Assembly: GCF_004295665.1 (NCBI RefSeq)
Contig: NZ_CP034759.1
Span: forward strand, 1,860,001-1,924,000
Direction: 5' to 3'
DNA from: Litorilituus sediminis
Lineage (GTDB): Bacteria > Pseudomonadota > Gammaproteobacteria > Enterobacterales > Alteromonadaceae
Length of the DNA stretch: 64,000 nucleotides
The notes beneath the pieces were generated by a model, which saw only the letters and a list, made by a program, of their open reading frames with translations, made no database searches and had not been told where the DNA came from. Each line of letters opens with the position of its first letter. Position 1 is the stretch's first letter. Below are positions 24,125 to 33,095 of this stretch, piece after piece. The translations under genes and the position numbers were made by a program.

Positions 24125-25330
24125 ATGATGCAAATAACGGATCTGCAAAAAGAACAAAAAATTACCCCCTTACTTCGTTTAGGTTTTAGACCATTTTTTC
24201 TCAGTGGCGCTATTTTTAGTGTTTTTGCTATCGCTTTATGGTTACTAATGTATCGTGGCGTAGTGAGCTTTTCGCCATTAGGTGGTGGCTACTGGTGGCA
24301 TATTCATGAAATGATTTTCGCTTTTGGCGGAGCAATTATTGCCGGTTTCTTATTAACGGCAGTGCAAAACTGGACAGGTATGCGCGGCGCGCAAGGTACT
24401 AGTTTACTGGTACTTTTTATACTCTGGTTAGCAGGCCGTGTCGTAGTGCTGATGCCAAATTTATTAGGCGATGTGTTAACAACCCTAGTAGATTTAAGCT
24501 TTTTACCCGCTGTCGCTTATGTGTTAGCTAAACCCATTATCGCCATCAAACAATACCGTAATTTGTTTTTCGCACCATTATTATTACTGTTAACCATAGC
24601 AAACCTAGAAATGCATATGGCGATATACTACCCGCAAACCTTCTCAATTGTTTATGCCGGTTATGCTGGTGTTATGCTAGTCACCTTCTTAATGTCGGTA
24701 ATGGCAGGTCGAGTAACGCCTATGTTCACTGCCAATGGCACGAAAACGCAAAAAGCAACACCTGCGCCATGGCTAGACAATATCTGTAACGGCTCACTTG
24801 CTATCGCGATGTTTTATTTAGTGTTTCAGCCAGTATTAGGCTTTAATGCAACATTTTTTGGCGCATTGCTTATTATTGCTGGTATTTTCCAAACCATGCG
24901 TTGGTTAAGGTGGCGCCCATGGATCACATTAACGATTCCATTACTGTGGTCAATTCATGTTTCTATCAAGTTTATTTGTTTTGGTTTGATTGTATTAGGC
25001 GCTAGCTATTTAACCGCTGAAATACCCAGTAATCATGCTTGGCATTTACTCACTATTGGCGGTATGGGTGGCTTAATTTTAGCTATGATCTCACGTGTCT
25101 CTCTAGGTCACACCGGACGACCTTTACAGCCACCTAAATCCATGACGCTTGCTTACCTACTCATTAGTATCGCAACCTTAGTACGTGTATTTGGCCCGTG
25201 GGGTTTGCCAGAAAAAACCTTAATGTTTATCGATATTAGCGGCACCTGTTGGATAGCAGCCTTTGCTATTTTTGCCATAAAATATGCGCCTATGCTCACG
25301 GCACCTCGCGCTGATGGTCGTCCAGGTTAA
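24125..25330 (+). CDS. nnrS: NnrS family haem-copper membrane protein
   Basis: The product is a 401-residue polytopic protein with roughly 12 membrane segments. It shows NnrS signatures: LLRLGFRPFFLSGAIFS near the N-terminus, WWHIHEMIFAFGGAIIAGFLLTAVQNWTG, VMAGRVTPMFT and ISRVSLGHTGRPL. The many histidines in these motifs fit haem and copper binding. NnrS proteins protect cells against nitric oxide stress. No denitrification genes are near. The ATG at 24125 and the next codon, also ATG, are equally possible starts. A perfect hairpin lies just upstream. Confidence 0.9.
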   Translation: MMQITDLQKEQKITPLLRLGFRPFFLSGAIFSVFAIALWLLMYRGVVSFSPLGGGYWWHIHEMIFAFGGAIIAGFLLTAVQNWTGMRGAQGTSLLVLFILWLAGRVVVLMPNLLGDVLTTLVDLSFLPAVAYVLAKPIIAIKQYRNLFFAPLLLLLTIANLEMHMAIYYPQTFSIVYAGYAGVMLVTFLMSVMAGRVTPMFTANGTKTQKATPAPWLDNICNGSLAIAMFYLVFQPVLGFNATFFGALLIIAGIFQTMRWLRWRPWITLTIPLLWSIHVSIKFICFGLIVLGASYLTAEIPSNHAWHLLTIGGMGGLILAMISRVSLGHTGRPLQPPKSMTLAYLLISIATLVRVFGPWGLPEKTLMFIDISGTCWIAAFAIFAIKYAPMLTAPRADGRPG

Positions 25331-25410
25331 CAGCTATTGTTTTATTGCGATTAAATTAACTATTTGCTCATCTAGCAAGAGTTAAATTACTATAGGCTTA
25401 GTTCATAAGA

Positions 25411-25447
25411 AAGCTTCAAAGCGTAACCACTTTGAAGCTTTTTCTTT
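25411..25447 (+). terminator. intrinsic terminator or leader attenuator before the dehydrogenase gene
   Basis: AAGCTTCAAAG and CTTTGAAGCTT (25411-25421 and 25430-25440) form a perfect 11-bp stem followed by TTTTTCTTT. It ends 20 bases before the start codon of the next gene. A promoter-like pair (TTGCTC at 25364, TACTAT at 25388) lies upstream of the stem. Confidence 0.82.
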
Positions 25448-25467
25448 GCAAACAATTTGAGGTTAAC

Positions 25468-26430
25468 ATGCAAGCGGTATTTCTAGATCAACAAACCTTT
25501 AGTGACACTATTTCCTTTGACGCCATCAAAGCCGAGGTAAGTGAACTTGTTTGCTATCCAACAACCCCAGCTGAACAAGTCATTAGCCGTTGCCAACATG
25601 CCGAAATCATCATTACCAATAAAGTCGTGCTTGATCAAAACATACTTACACAGCTACCGAAATTAAAGCTTATTTGCATTGCCGCAACTGGCTATAACAA
25701 TATCGATATCAATGCCGCAAAAGAACTGGGTATTGCTGTAACGAATGTCAGTGGTTATGCCGGACAATCAGTCGCTCAATACGTGTTTGCGCAAATATTA
25801 AATTATTATCAAAACATTCAAAGCCATAATAACAATACTAAACAAGGCTTATGGCAGAAAAGCGCCACTTTCTGCTTACATGGTAACGCCATAACAGAGC
25901 TTGCTGGTAAAACCTTAGCCATTATTGGCTATGGAAATTTAGGCAAAGCAGTGGAAAACATTGCCAAAGCATTTGCCATGAAAGTAATGATCAGCGAGCG
26001 TCCGTCAGCAAGCACTATTCGCGACGGTCGAACCAGCTTTCATGAAGCCATTAAAAAAGCTGATATTATTAGCTTACATTGCCCACAAACACCTGAAACT
26101 GAAAACTTAATCAATGCCGACGTATTACTAGAAATGAAAAGTACTGCCATGCTCATTAACACAGCGCGCGGTGCATTAGTCAATAGTGAAGACTTACTTC
26201 ATGCATTAAAAAATAAACACATTGCCTTTGCGGCGCTCGACGTACTCGAACAAGAGCCACCAGCAAATGAACACCCATTACTTCAAGCAAACCTGGATAA
26301 TTTAGTGATTAGCGCACACATTGCTTGGGCGAGTAGTGAGGCACAACAACGCTTAATTACTTTATTAGCTAACAATATTGCTGCATTTAACAACCAGCAA
26401 AGCTTAAATCGACTAGATTTACTCGATTAA
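25468..26430 (+). CDS. D-2-hydroxyacid dehydrogenase
   Basis: The 320-residue NAD(P)-dependent enzyme is of the D-2-hydroxyacid dehydrogenase family, close to hydroxypyruvate/glycerate dehydrogenases. The nucleotide-binding loop is IIGYGNLG. The catalytic set is visible as Arg in NTARGALV, Glu in LDVLEQEPP and His in VISAHIAW. The start at 25468 is chosen for its GAGG ribosome site and for alignment with the family. Upstream sequence in frame is the terminator stem. The substrate (hydroxypyruvate, glyoxylate or another 2-keto acid) cannot be told from sequence alone. Confidence 0.88.
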   Translation: MQAVFLDQQTFSDTISFDAIKAEVSELVCYPTTPAEQVISRCQHAEIIITNKVVLDQNILTQLPKLKLICIAATGYNNIDINAAKELGIAVTNVSGYAGQSVAQYVFAQILNYYQNIQSHNNNTKQGLWQKSATFCLHGNAITELAGKTLAIIGYGNLGKAVENIAKAFAMKVMISERPSASTIRDGRTSFHEAIKKADIISLHCPQTPETENLINADVLLEMKSTAMLINTARGALVNSEDLLHALKNKHIAFAALDVLEQEPPANEHPLLQANLDNLVISAHIAWASSEAQQRLITLLANNIAAFNNQQSLNRLDLLD

Positions 26431-26549
26431 GTCATAGGGTAATTAGCGTCTTTTCAATTACATAGTGGTTAATCGTGGACTTTTATTTTCTAGCGCTTTA
26501 TTCTTGCTAGTATCGAGTTATTTTATTACTTAGCTTAGGAAATAAAAGC

Positions 26550-29018
26550 ATGAAAAAGCTTTTCGTTGTATTGTTCTCTGTTTGTCTAGCTGTTCTTTCT
26601 GGTTGTAACGGGCACAGTGATAGTGGTGACAGCACCGCTCCCAAAACAGTTACTAGCATTCAATTCTCACTTTTAGATAGCCAAGGTAATAATACCCGCA
26701 GCTTTGATAAAAGTGATACCATCACCTTACAAGCTAAGCTGCTTGATGAAAACAACAATGCCGTTGCCAATAAATCGGTTAATTTCACCTCAACCATAGG
26801 TACGCTTGAAGTCTCAGCAAAGCTCAGTAATAGCGAAGGTATTGCCGTAGTTTATCTTACCAACGACAACTTAACCTTAGGTGCAGGCAGTGCCAATGCT
26901 AGTATCGGAGAGCTCACAGGCCAAGCCATTGATTTTGAGTACGTCAACAATGCCACGCCTGAAATACCACCATCGATTAGCACAACCATGATGTTAAATG
27001 GTCAGTTAGTTAATCAATTTAAAGCCGACCAACAAGTACAAGTGATCAGCACTTTAAAAGATGAACAAGGGCTGGGAATTGCTAATCAACTTGTCACCTT
27101 TACCGCAGATATTGGCACCTTAACCACAGCAACCGCATTAACTAATGCTCAGGGCATTGCCAATGTAACCCTTTTGAGTGAAAACGAGGCTATAGGCGCA
27201 GGTGTTATCACTTCAAGCTATATCATCAGTAACTCAACTGGTGGCAATACCGCCATCAGTAACGCTCTTAATTATCAAATTTTGCCCGCAGATTCAGTTG
27301 TTGATAGCGATATTCGACTTGGCTACTTTGATGACAACAATAACTTTATCGAAGGTAAAATTGCCTTATCCGTTGCCGATAACTCCATCAGCGCTGGTGG
27401 TACATTAGGGTTAAGCGTTGATCTTGTCGATGAAACCGGCACAATAATTACCACACCGATTCCGGTTACCTTTACTTCAAATTGTGTACAAAATGGCAAC
27501 GCCACCATAGATGAGTCAGTGTTAAGCATTAACGGCACAGCAAACTCAACTTTTGAAGATATCAGCTGTGCTGGTACAACAGGCACAGACGATGTCATGC
27601 TAGCATCGGTTGCAGTCAATGGCATTACTAATACTGCCAGTGAAACCATTACTATAGGCGGCGAGCAGCTAGGCTCTATTGAGTTTGTTTCTGCTGAGCC
27701 GGCCTCAATTGTGCTACAAGGTACAGGCGGACAAAATAAGCAAGAAACCTCTACCCTAACCTTTAGAGTGAAAAGCGATTTAGGCAATGTGCTCGCCCAG
27801 CAAGAAGTATTTTTTACCCTAAGTACCACAGCTGGTGGCATAACACTTAGCCGCGAATCGGGCTTTACCAATAGCCAAGGCTTAATTACCACACAAGTTG
27901 CCGCAGGCTCGGTGCCGACTGCCGTTAGGGTTACTGCAGTTGCTAATATGACAGTTGCAGGTGAAGAGATCTCAGTAAAAAGTCAGTCAGATTTATTATC
28001 TATCAACACAGGCTTACCAGAGCAGCGTTCAATGACAATCGCCGCCAGTGTGTTAAACCCTGAAGCGCATAGCTACAATGGTGAAACATCAACAATCACA
28101 GCTTGGTTAACCGATAACTTTAATAACCCAGTACCTGATGGCACCACCATCAACTTTACTACTGAAGGTGGCTTAATTGAGCCAAGTTGTCAAACAAGCA
28201 ACGGTAGCTGCTCTGTTGAATGGGAAAGTGCCGAACCAAGAGTAGCTAACCACCGTGTTACTATTTTAGCGACCGCATTAGGGCATGAAACCTTCTTTGA
28301 TACCAATGGTAGCAACACCTTTGATGATGCCGATGGCAGCGCCATTATTAACAATGACGAATGCCGCCATGATGAAGGCTATGGCACCTTCAATGTCGCC
28401 TCAGGCTTTGGTACATATCCAGCACAAGCCTCTGGCTTTTTAGATATGTCAGAAGCATGGCGTGATGATAATGAAAACTGCCTGTATGAAGTCGGTGAAA
28501 AGTTTATTGATTTCGATAATGATAAACGCTTCGATAACGAAGACAACTTATTTAATGGCCCGCAATGTCAAGGCTCAAAGTGTGCCCAAGAAGATAAGCG
28601 CTCTATTCATGTAAGAAAGTCTCTGGTCCTAATTATGGCTAGCTCAGGTTCTATCTATAGCTTAACCAATGATGATGGCAGCGAGGTTTATGCGAATAAC
28701 TCTGGTCAGCCAAGTGTTGATATTCCTGATATTGCTGACGGTAGTTTCCAGCAATTTACTTTTAACTTTGCTGATACTGGTATCCCTAGTCAGACTATGC
28801 CTTTTGGTACCACAGTCACAGTAGAGGCAAGCGCAGGTGAGCTACAAGGTGATACCACTTACACCGTAGGCAACAATAATCGCCAAGGTAGCGCATCTAT
28901 GAAATTCTGGTTAATTAATGAAGCCGGTGGTAATGCAGACTTGGCTATTATTACCATTAAAGTAGCCTCTCCTAAAGGCTTAGTAACGAGCCTAACGACC
29001 AGTGCCAACTTGCTATAA
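26550..29018 (+). CDS. large lipoprotein with bacterial Ig-like (Big_1) domains
   Basis: This 822-residue protein starts with a lipoprotein signal (lipobox VLSGC, C19) and continues in tandem Ig-like domains of the invasin/intimin Big_1 type. Signs are repeated strands such as TLQAKLLDENNNAVANKSVNFTS and VISTLKDEQGLGIANQLVTFTAD, each ending in 'A-x-LTN-x-x-G-x-A-x-V'. At least four repeats fill the first 480 residues. A cysteine- and aspartate-rich region near 600-690 contains acidic stretches (DFDNDKRFDNEDN) that could bind calcium. It is likely an outer-membrane-anchored surface protein. It is followed 41 bases later by a GNAT gene. Confidence 0.82.
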   Translation: MKKLFVVLFSVCLAVLSGCNGHSDSGDSTAPKTVTSIQFSLLDSQGNNTRSFDKSDTITLQAKLLDENNNAVANKSVNFTSTIGTLEVSAKLSNSEGIAVVYLTNDNLTLGAGSANASIGELTGQAIDFEYVNNATPEIPPSISTTMMLNGQLVNQFKADQQVQVISTLKDEQGLGIANQLVTFTADIGTLTTATALTNAQGIANVTLLSENEAIGAGVITSSYIISNSTGGNTAISNALNYQILPADSVVDSDIRLGYFDDNNNFIEGKIALSVADNSISAGGTLGLSVDLVDETGTIITTPIPVTFTSNCVQNGNATIDESVLSINGTANSTFEDISCAGTTGTDDVMLASVAVNGITNTASETITIGGEQLGSIEFVSAEPASIVLQGTGGQNKQETSTLTFRVKSDLGNVLAQQEVFFTLSTTAGGITLSRESGFTNSQGLITTQVAAGSVPTAVRVTAVANMTVAGEEISVKSQSDLLSINTGLPEQRSMTIAASVLNPEAHSYNGETSTITAWLTDNFNNPVPDGTTINFTTEGGLIEPSCQTSNGSCSVEWESAEPRVANHRVTILATALGHETFFDTNGSNTFDDADGSAIINNDECRHDEGYGTFNVASGFGTYPAQASGFLDMSEAWRDDNENCLYEVGEKFIDFDNDKRFDNEDNLFNGPQCQGSKCAQEDKRSIHVRKSLVLIMASSGSIYSLTNDDGSEVYANNSGQPSVDIPDIADGSFQQFTFNFADTGIPSQTMPFGTTVTVEASAGELQGDTTYTVGNNNRQGSASMKFWLINEAGGNADLAIITIKVASPKGLVTSLTTSANLL

Positions 29019-29059
29019 TAAGTAAGAAAGGTGCAGGTGAGTGAGGCAGTGTTCTTTCT

Positions 29060-29635
29060 ATGAGTGAAGTAATTTACCAGCCACTAACCGTTGAAGATTT
29101 TTCCGCGGTTATTAAGCTAGGCAACCAAGTTCATGGCGATGGTTACTTAACCGATGAGAAAATTCGTCAATGGACAAGTAAAGGTATTAGCTCACAAAAC
29201 GGTGAAGAAGTTAATACTAGCTTTGTCGCTTACCTCGATGGCCAACTGGTTGGTTTTCGCATTACCTTTGCCGCTAACAACTGGCCTATTGATAAATGGT
29301 GCAGCCCTGCTCTTTGGCAAGTGCCCGCCGCTAGCTGTTGCTACTTTAAATGCAATACTGTTGATGAAAACTACCGTGGCCTGGGCATAGGGAAAAAACT
29401 CTTACAATTAGCCATTGAAGCGGCGAAAAAGCAAGGGGCAAAAGCTGGCATTAGTCACTTATGGAAACAAAGCCCGAATAACAGCGCGGTAAACTATTTT
29501 ACTCGCTGTGGTGCTCAGCATGTAGCGTCACATGCAGGTAAATGGAATGAAGAAAGTAAGCAAGGCTATAACTGTATTTTATGTGGCTTTGATTGCCAGT
29601 GTGAAGCGGCAGAAATGATTATTTACTTTGCTTAA
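29060..29635 (+). CDS. GNAT-family N-acetyltransferase
   Basis: The 191-residue protein has the GNAT fold, with the acetyl-CoA loop NYRGLGIGKKLLQLAIEAAKKQGA (described here by its R-G-x-G-x-G core near 110-116) and a C-terminal FTRCGAQHV strand. The C-terminal 60 residues contain six cysteines or close pairs (NCILCGFDCQCEA), which is unusual and might bind metal. The acceptor is unknown. It lies just after the Ig-like lipoprotein gene on the same strand. Confidence 0.82.
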   Translation: MSEVIYQPLTVEDFSAVIKLGNQVHGDGYLTDEKIRQWTSKGISSQNGEEVNTSFVAYLDGQLVGFRITFAANNWPIDKWCSPALWQVPAASCCYFKCNTVDENYRGLGIGKKLLQLAIEAAKKQGAKAGISHLWKQSPNNSAVNYFTRCGAQHVASHAGKWNEESKQGYNCILCGFDCQCEAAEMIIYFA

Positions 29636-29660
29636 TTTTGCTTAGTTGTGCTTAGTTAGG
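29627..29660. repeat. short tandem repeat at the end of the GNAT gene
   Basis: About three copies of a 10-bp unit close to TTGCTTAGTT run across the stop codon and into the gap. It is probably slippage-derived and carries no obvious function. Confidence 0.5.
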
Positions 29661-29686
29661 TTTTAGACTTAAAGTGAAATTCCAAC

Positions 29687-29986
29687 TTAGTCGTCATTTA
29701 ATAAATTCCAAATGTGACTATCCATATCTTTACCAATTAATGCCAAACCACTTTTTGTCAGGATAAAAGAAGAAGCACTGCCCGTTTCATGGGCAATTAA
29801 GTTTTCATGCTTTAAATAAGCAATAACGCCTATGTGTGCTTCTCTTTTTTCTGTGTCAGCTTGCTCTTGAGGGAATACATCAGCAAAGCCTATTGGACTA
29901 GCGACAGGGTAGTTTGCAAGCAAACATGTAAATATGGCCTGAACCGATTCATCAAAGCGGGTAAAATCAACATCCATAGCCATCAT
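29687..29986 (-). CDS. small protein of unknown function, winged-helix-like
   Basis: This 99-residue protein has an AGGA ribosome site and two consecutive ATG codons at the start. It has helical N- and middle parts (QAIFTCLLANYP, REAHIGVIAYLKHENLIAHE) followed by a strand pair, SSFILTKSGLALIG. The order helix, helix, 'LKHENLI', hairpin resembles a winged helix domain. No family is recognised. It stands between the GNAT gene and the threonine operon with gaps on each side, so it is probably its own unit. Confidence 0.55.
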   Translation of the reverse strand: MMAMDVDFTRFDESVQAIFTCLLANYPVASPIGFADVFPQEQADTEKREAHIGVIAYLKHENLIAHETGSASSFILTKSGLALIGKDMDSHIWNLLNDD

Positions 29987-30062
29987 CTAGTATCCTAAAA
30001 GTAAAAAATCATCACACCTTAAACATAGCACAAAAACGAACAAAACAAGCCTTTATGGTATG

Positions 30063-30746
30063 TTATTCAAGTAACCAACTTACCGGCGCTTTATCACGAG
30101 CTCGCAGCCAGTCATTAGCTTTAGAAAAGTGCTGACAACCAAAAAAGCCTCGATATGCTGATAGTGGCGAAGGGTGTGGCCCCTCAAGCACTAAATGCTT
30201 ATTTTGATCTATCATCTTGGCTTTTTTCTGGGCGTGCGCTCCCCATAAAATAAACACGCAGCCTGAATTCTGACTGTTAATGGTTTGAATAACAGCATCG
30301 GTAAAGTGTTGCCAACCTAACTTGGCATGGGAATGAGCATGACCTTGCTCAACTGTTAGCACAGTATTTAACAACATAACACCTTGCTCAGCCCACGCAG
30401 TTAAATCGCCATGTTCAGGGACGGTAAAATCGTCAATATCAGTGACAAGCTCTTTATAGATATTTACCAGTGAAGGTGGCGGTTTTACGCCTTTTTGTAC
30501 TGAAAAGGCCAAACCGTGTGCTTGAGTGATGCCCTTATCTTGGCCATGATAAGGATCTTGCCCCAAAATCACCACCTTAACCTCAGCTAACTCACAAAAG
30601 CTAAAGGCATTAAAAACATCTTGCTCTGCTGGAAAGACGGTAATACCTTGCCCTCGACGAGATGCGATTTCATCTTGCAGCTGAGCAAAGTAATCTTGCG
30701 ACTTTTGCTCAGCTATCAGCTGCTGCCAACTTGCTTTAATGGTCAT
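30063..30746 (-). CDS. ung: uracil-DNA glycosylase
   Basis: This 227-residue enzyme of family 1 removes uracil from DNA. The catalytic water-activating loop is GQDPYHG with D64. The [12 protein letters not shown] minor-groove loop, the LLNTVLTV uracil-binding strand and the [16 protein letters not shown]-intercalation loop are all intact. It begins six bases after the thrC stop, so it is very likely the last gene of the thr operon, an unusual place. The length is normal for E. coli Ung (229 residues). Confidence 0.95.
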   Translation of the reverse strand: MTIKASWQQLIAEQKSQDYFAQLQDEIASRRGQGITVFPAEQDVFNAFSFCELAEVKVVILGQDPYHGQDKGITQAHGLAFSVQKGVKPPPSLVNIYKELVTDIDDFTVPEHGDLTAWAEQGVMLLNTVLTVEQGHAHSHAKLGWQHFTDAVIQTINSQNSGCVFILWGAHAQKKAKMIDQNKHLVLEGPHPSPLSAYRGFFGCQHFSKANDWLRARDKAPVSWLLE

Positions 30747-30752
30747 TAAACA

Positions 30753-32069
30753 TTAAACCGCAGCTAATAAGTAATCACGTAACTGGCCAAAATCAGACGC
30801 CATATCTTTAGATAAAATCGGCTCACCTGCACAATCAGCTAACTCTTTAGGTAAACTAATTGGTTGACCAATAATACTTTCCACGACTTCTTTAAATTTA
30901 GCCGGGTGCGCTGTACCTAAGAAGACACCAAACTCACCTTCTTGTACGCTATATTGCAAGGCTTTATAAGCAACCGCGGCGTGTGGTTCACTGATATAAC
31001 CAAGCTTAGTTAATTGAATGACAGTTGATTGCGTTTGTTCTTCATCGATTGATACAGATGAAACACAATCTTGTGCAACTAAGCCTGATTTAAGCATATG
31101 CTCAACGCGCGGCCAGTTATTTGGATTACTCACATCCATGGCATTAGAAATTGTTGCTACCGTATCATGCGGTTGCCATTCACCCGTTTCTAAATAACGA
31201 GGTACGGTATCATTAGCATTAGTTGCCGCTATAAAACGTTTAATCGGTAAGCCCATCGCCTTAGCAAATAAACCTGCGGTTAAATTACCAAAGTTACCAC
31301 TTGGCACTGAAAAGACAATTTGGCTTAAATCGGATTTAACACGTGACAGCTGAGCTACGGCTTCAAAATAGTAACAAACCTGTGCTAATAAGCGGCTGAT
31401 ATTGATAGAGTTAGCTGAGTTTAAGCCAATGGTATCGGCAAGTTCTTTATCATCAAAAGCTTGTTTTACCATGGCTTGGCAATCATCAAAACTACCATCA
31501 ACGGCTAAGGTTTCAATATTACCACCTAAGGTAGTAAACATTTTCTCTTGCAGCAGACTGATCTTGCCTTTAGGGTACATAATAACAACACGAATATTTT
31601 CTATACCGTGAAAGGCATGAGCAACCGCCGCCCCAGTATCACCTGATGTTGCTGTTAATATGGTTAACTTTTTCTCTACACCGGTTTTTTCACTTTCTTT
31701 AGCGCAAAATGCTTGTAAGCACTTAGCCATAAAACGGCCACCAAAGTCTTTAAATGCTAAAGTTGGCCCATGAAATAGTTCCAATATTGCCCGATCAGTA
31801 CTAATAGGCTGCAACAAAGCAGGAAAGTTAAAAGCATCAGTAACAATTTCTGTTAACTCAGCTTTTGATAAATCTTCTTCCACAAACGGGTGCAACACCT
31901 GTACGCTTCTTTCTACAAATGGCATTGCTAATAGTTTATTTATGGTTTGCTCATCAAAGCTAGGCATTGATTGTGGGAAAAATAAACCTTGGTTTTTACC
32001 TAAGCCTTGCTTAACCGCACCAGCAAAGCTTACCTGTTCATCATTTTCTTTTAAGTTATAAAATTTCAC
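30753..32069 (-). CDS. thrC: threonine synthase
   Basis: The product is a 438-residue PLP enzyme that converts O-phosphohomoserine to threonine. It shows FHGPTLAFKDFGGRFMA, where the lysine carries PLP, ATSGDTGAAVAHAF, and the phosphate loop VPSGNFGNLTAGL. The start is a GTG at 32069 with AGGA nine bases upstream; the protein begins MKFYNLKEN like E. coli ThrC. It follows thrB by 30 bases and precedes ung by six. The operon is headed by the thrL attenuator. Confidence 0.95.
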   Translation of the reverse strand: MKFYNLKENDEQVSFAGAVKQGLGKNQGLFFPQSMPSFDEQTINKLLAMPFVERSVQVLHPFVEEDLSKAELTEIVTDAFNFPALLQPISTDRAILELFHGPTLAFKDFGGRFMAKCLQAFCAKESEKTGVEKKLTILTATSGDTGAAVAHAFHGIENIRVVIMYPKGKISLLQEKMFTTLGGNIETLAVDGSFDDCQAMVKQAFDDKELADTIGLNSANSINISRLLAQVCYYFEAVAQLSRVKSDLSQIVFSVPSGNFGNLTAGLFAKAMGLPIKRFIAATNANDTVPRYLETGEWQPHDTVATISNAMDVSNPNNWPRVEHMLKSGLVAQDCVSSVSIDEEQTQSTVIQLTKLGYISEPHAAVAYKALQYSVQEGEFGVFLGTAHPAKFKEVVESIIGQPISLPKELADCAGEPILSKDMASDFGQLRDYLLAAV

Positions 32070-32099
32070 TAGTTGTTTTCCTATTCGGATTTTTATTCT

Positions 32100-33095
32100 T
32101 TACGAGTCTGCCAAAAGCTCTGCAGCACCTGTGTTATCGGCTTTACAAACATGAACAAAGCCATGACTTTGCCCGTCTACTTCTTGTAGATAATGTTCGT
32201 TTAGCCATTGAGCAAAGGTTTCAGCTTGCTGCTTATCATCGACAACGCAAAATAGCGTTGGCCCTGAGCCAGATATCCCGACAGCAAGCGCACCTTGAGA
32301 TGTTAAATAATCATGGGCTTGTTCATACTTAGGCAATAATTCCTTGCGATAAGGCTCCGCCACTACATCGGTAAGTACTGAAAAGGCTTGTGCTTTATTT
32401 TGACGATGGCAAGCATCAACAAAGGTTGCCAGATTTTGACCATAGCGAATAACATCAGCGCGACTATATTGCACAGGCAAAACATCTCTTGCCGCTTTGG
32501 TAGAAACTTCAATACCTGGGTAAGCCATTACATAATAGCAATCATCAAAACTTGGTAGTGCACGCGAAATTATCTCTTCATCTGGCACCATCAATTGCAA
32601 GCCGCCATAATAGCACGGTGCAACATTATCATAATGCAGGCTACCACTAATTTGCGCTTCCATCTGCCCCATCATTTTTAACATCTGCTCTTTGCTAAAG
32701 CTAAAATTATGATGATTTTGATAAAAGGCATTAAGCCCTGCTAATGCAGCAACCACAGAGCAAGCACTCGAGCCTAAACCGCTACCTACGGGCATCTTCT
32801 TATCTAAAGTTAGGGCAACATTAACCACTTGCTGATTGGCCTGCTCTAAAGCTTGATTGAACAGTATTAAACATGACCAAACAATATTATCTTCTTTGTT
32901 ACTCGGTAATTTATCAGCAAAACGACCAAGCACAGTTAAGCTGCTTTCTTCATCTACCTGAGTAACCGTAACTACATCACCTAATAAGGTGCCATCAACG
33001 GGTTTAACAGCAAGGCCTAAAACATCAAAACCTACACTCACATTTCCAATTGATGCCGGTGCAAAAACCGAAACACTATTACTACTCACTGACAT
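32100..33095 (-). CDS. thrB: homoserine kinase
   Basis: This 331-residue GHMP-family kinase phosphorylates homoserine. The ATP loop is KKMPVGSGLGSSACS, near 89-103. The start is set at the ATG at 33095, which overlaps the thrA stop as TAATG and gives the family N-terminus VSVFAPASIGNVSVGFD. An upstream ATG at 33113 would lie inside thrA and add six residues. The overlap implies translational coupling with thrA. Confidence 0.95.
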   Translation of the reverse strand: MSVSSNSVSVFAPASIGNVSVGFDVLGLAVKPVDGTLLGDVVTVTQVDEESSLTVLGRFADKLPSNKEDNIVWSCLILFNQALEQANQQVVNVALTLDKKMPVGSGLGSSACSVVAALAGLNAFYQNHHNFSFSKEQMLKMMGQMEAQISGSLHYDNVAPCYYGGLQLMVPDEEIISRALPSFDDCYYVMAYPGIEVSTKAARDVLPVQYSRADVIRYGQNLATFVDACHRQNKAQAFSVLTDVVAEPYRKELLPKYEQAHDYLTSQGALAVGISGSGPTLFCVVDDKQQAETFAQWLNEHYLQEVDGQSHGFVHVCKADNTGAAELLADS

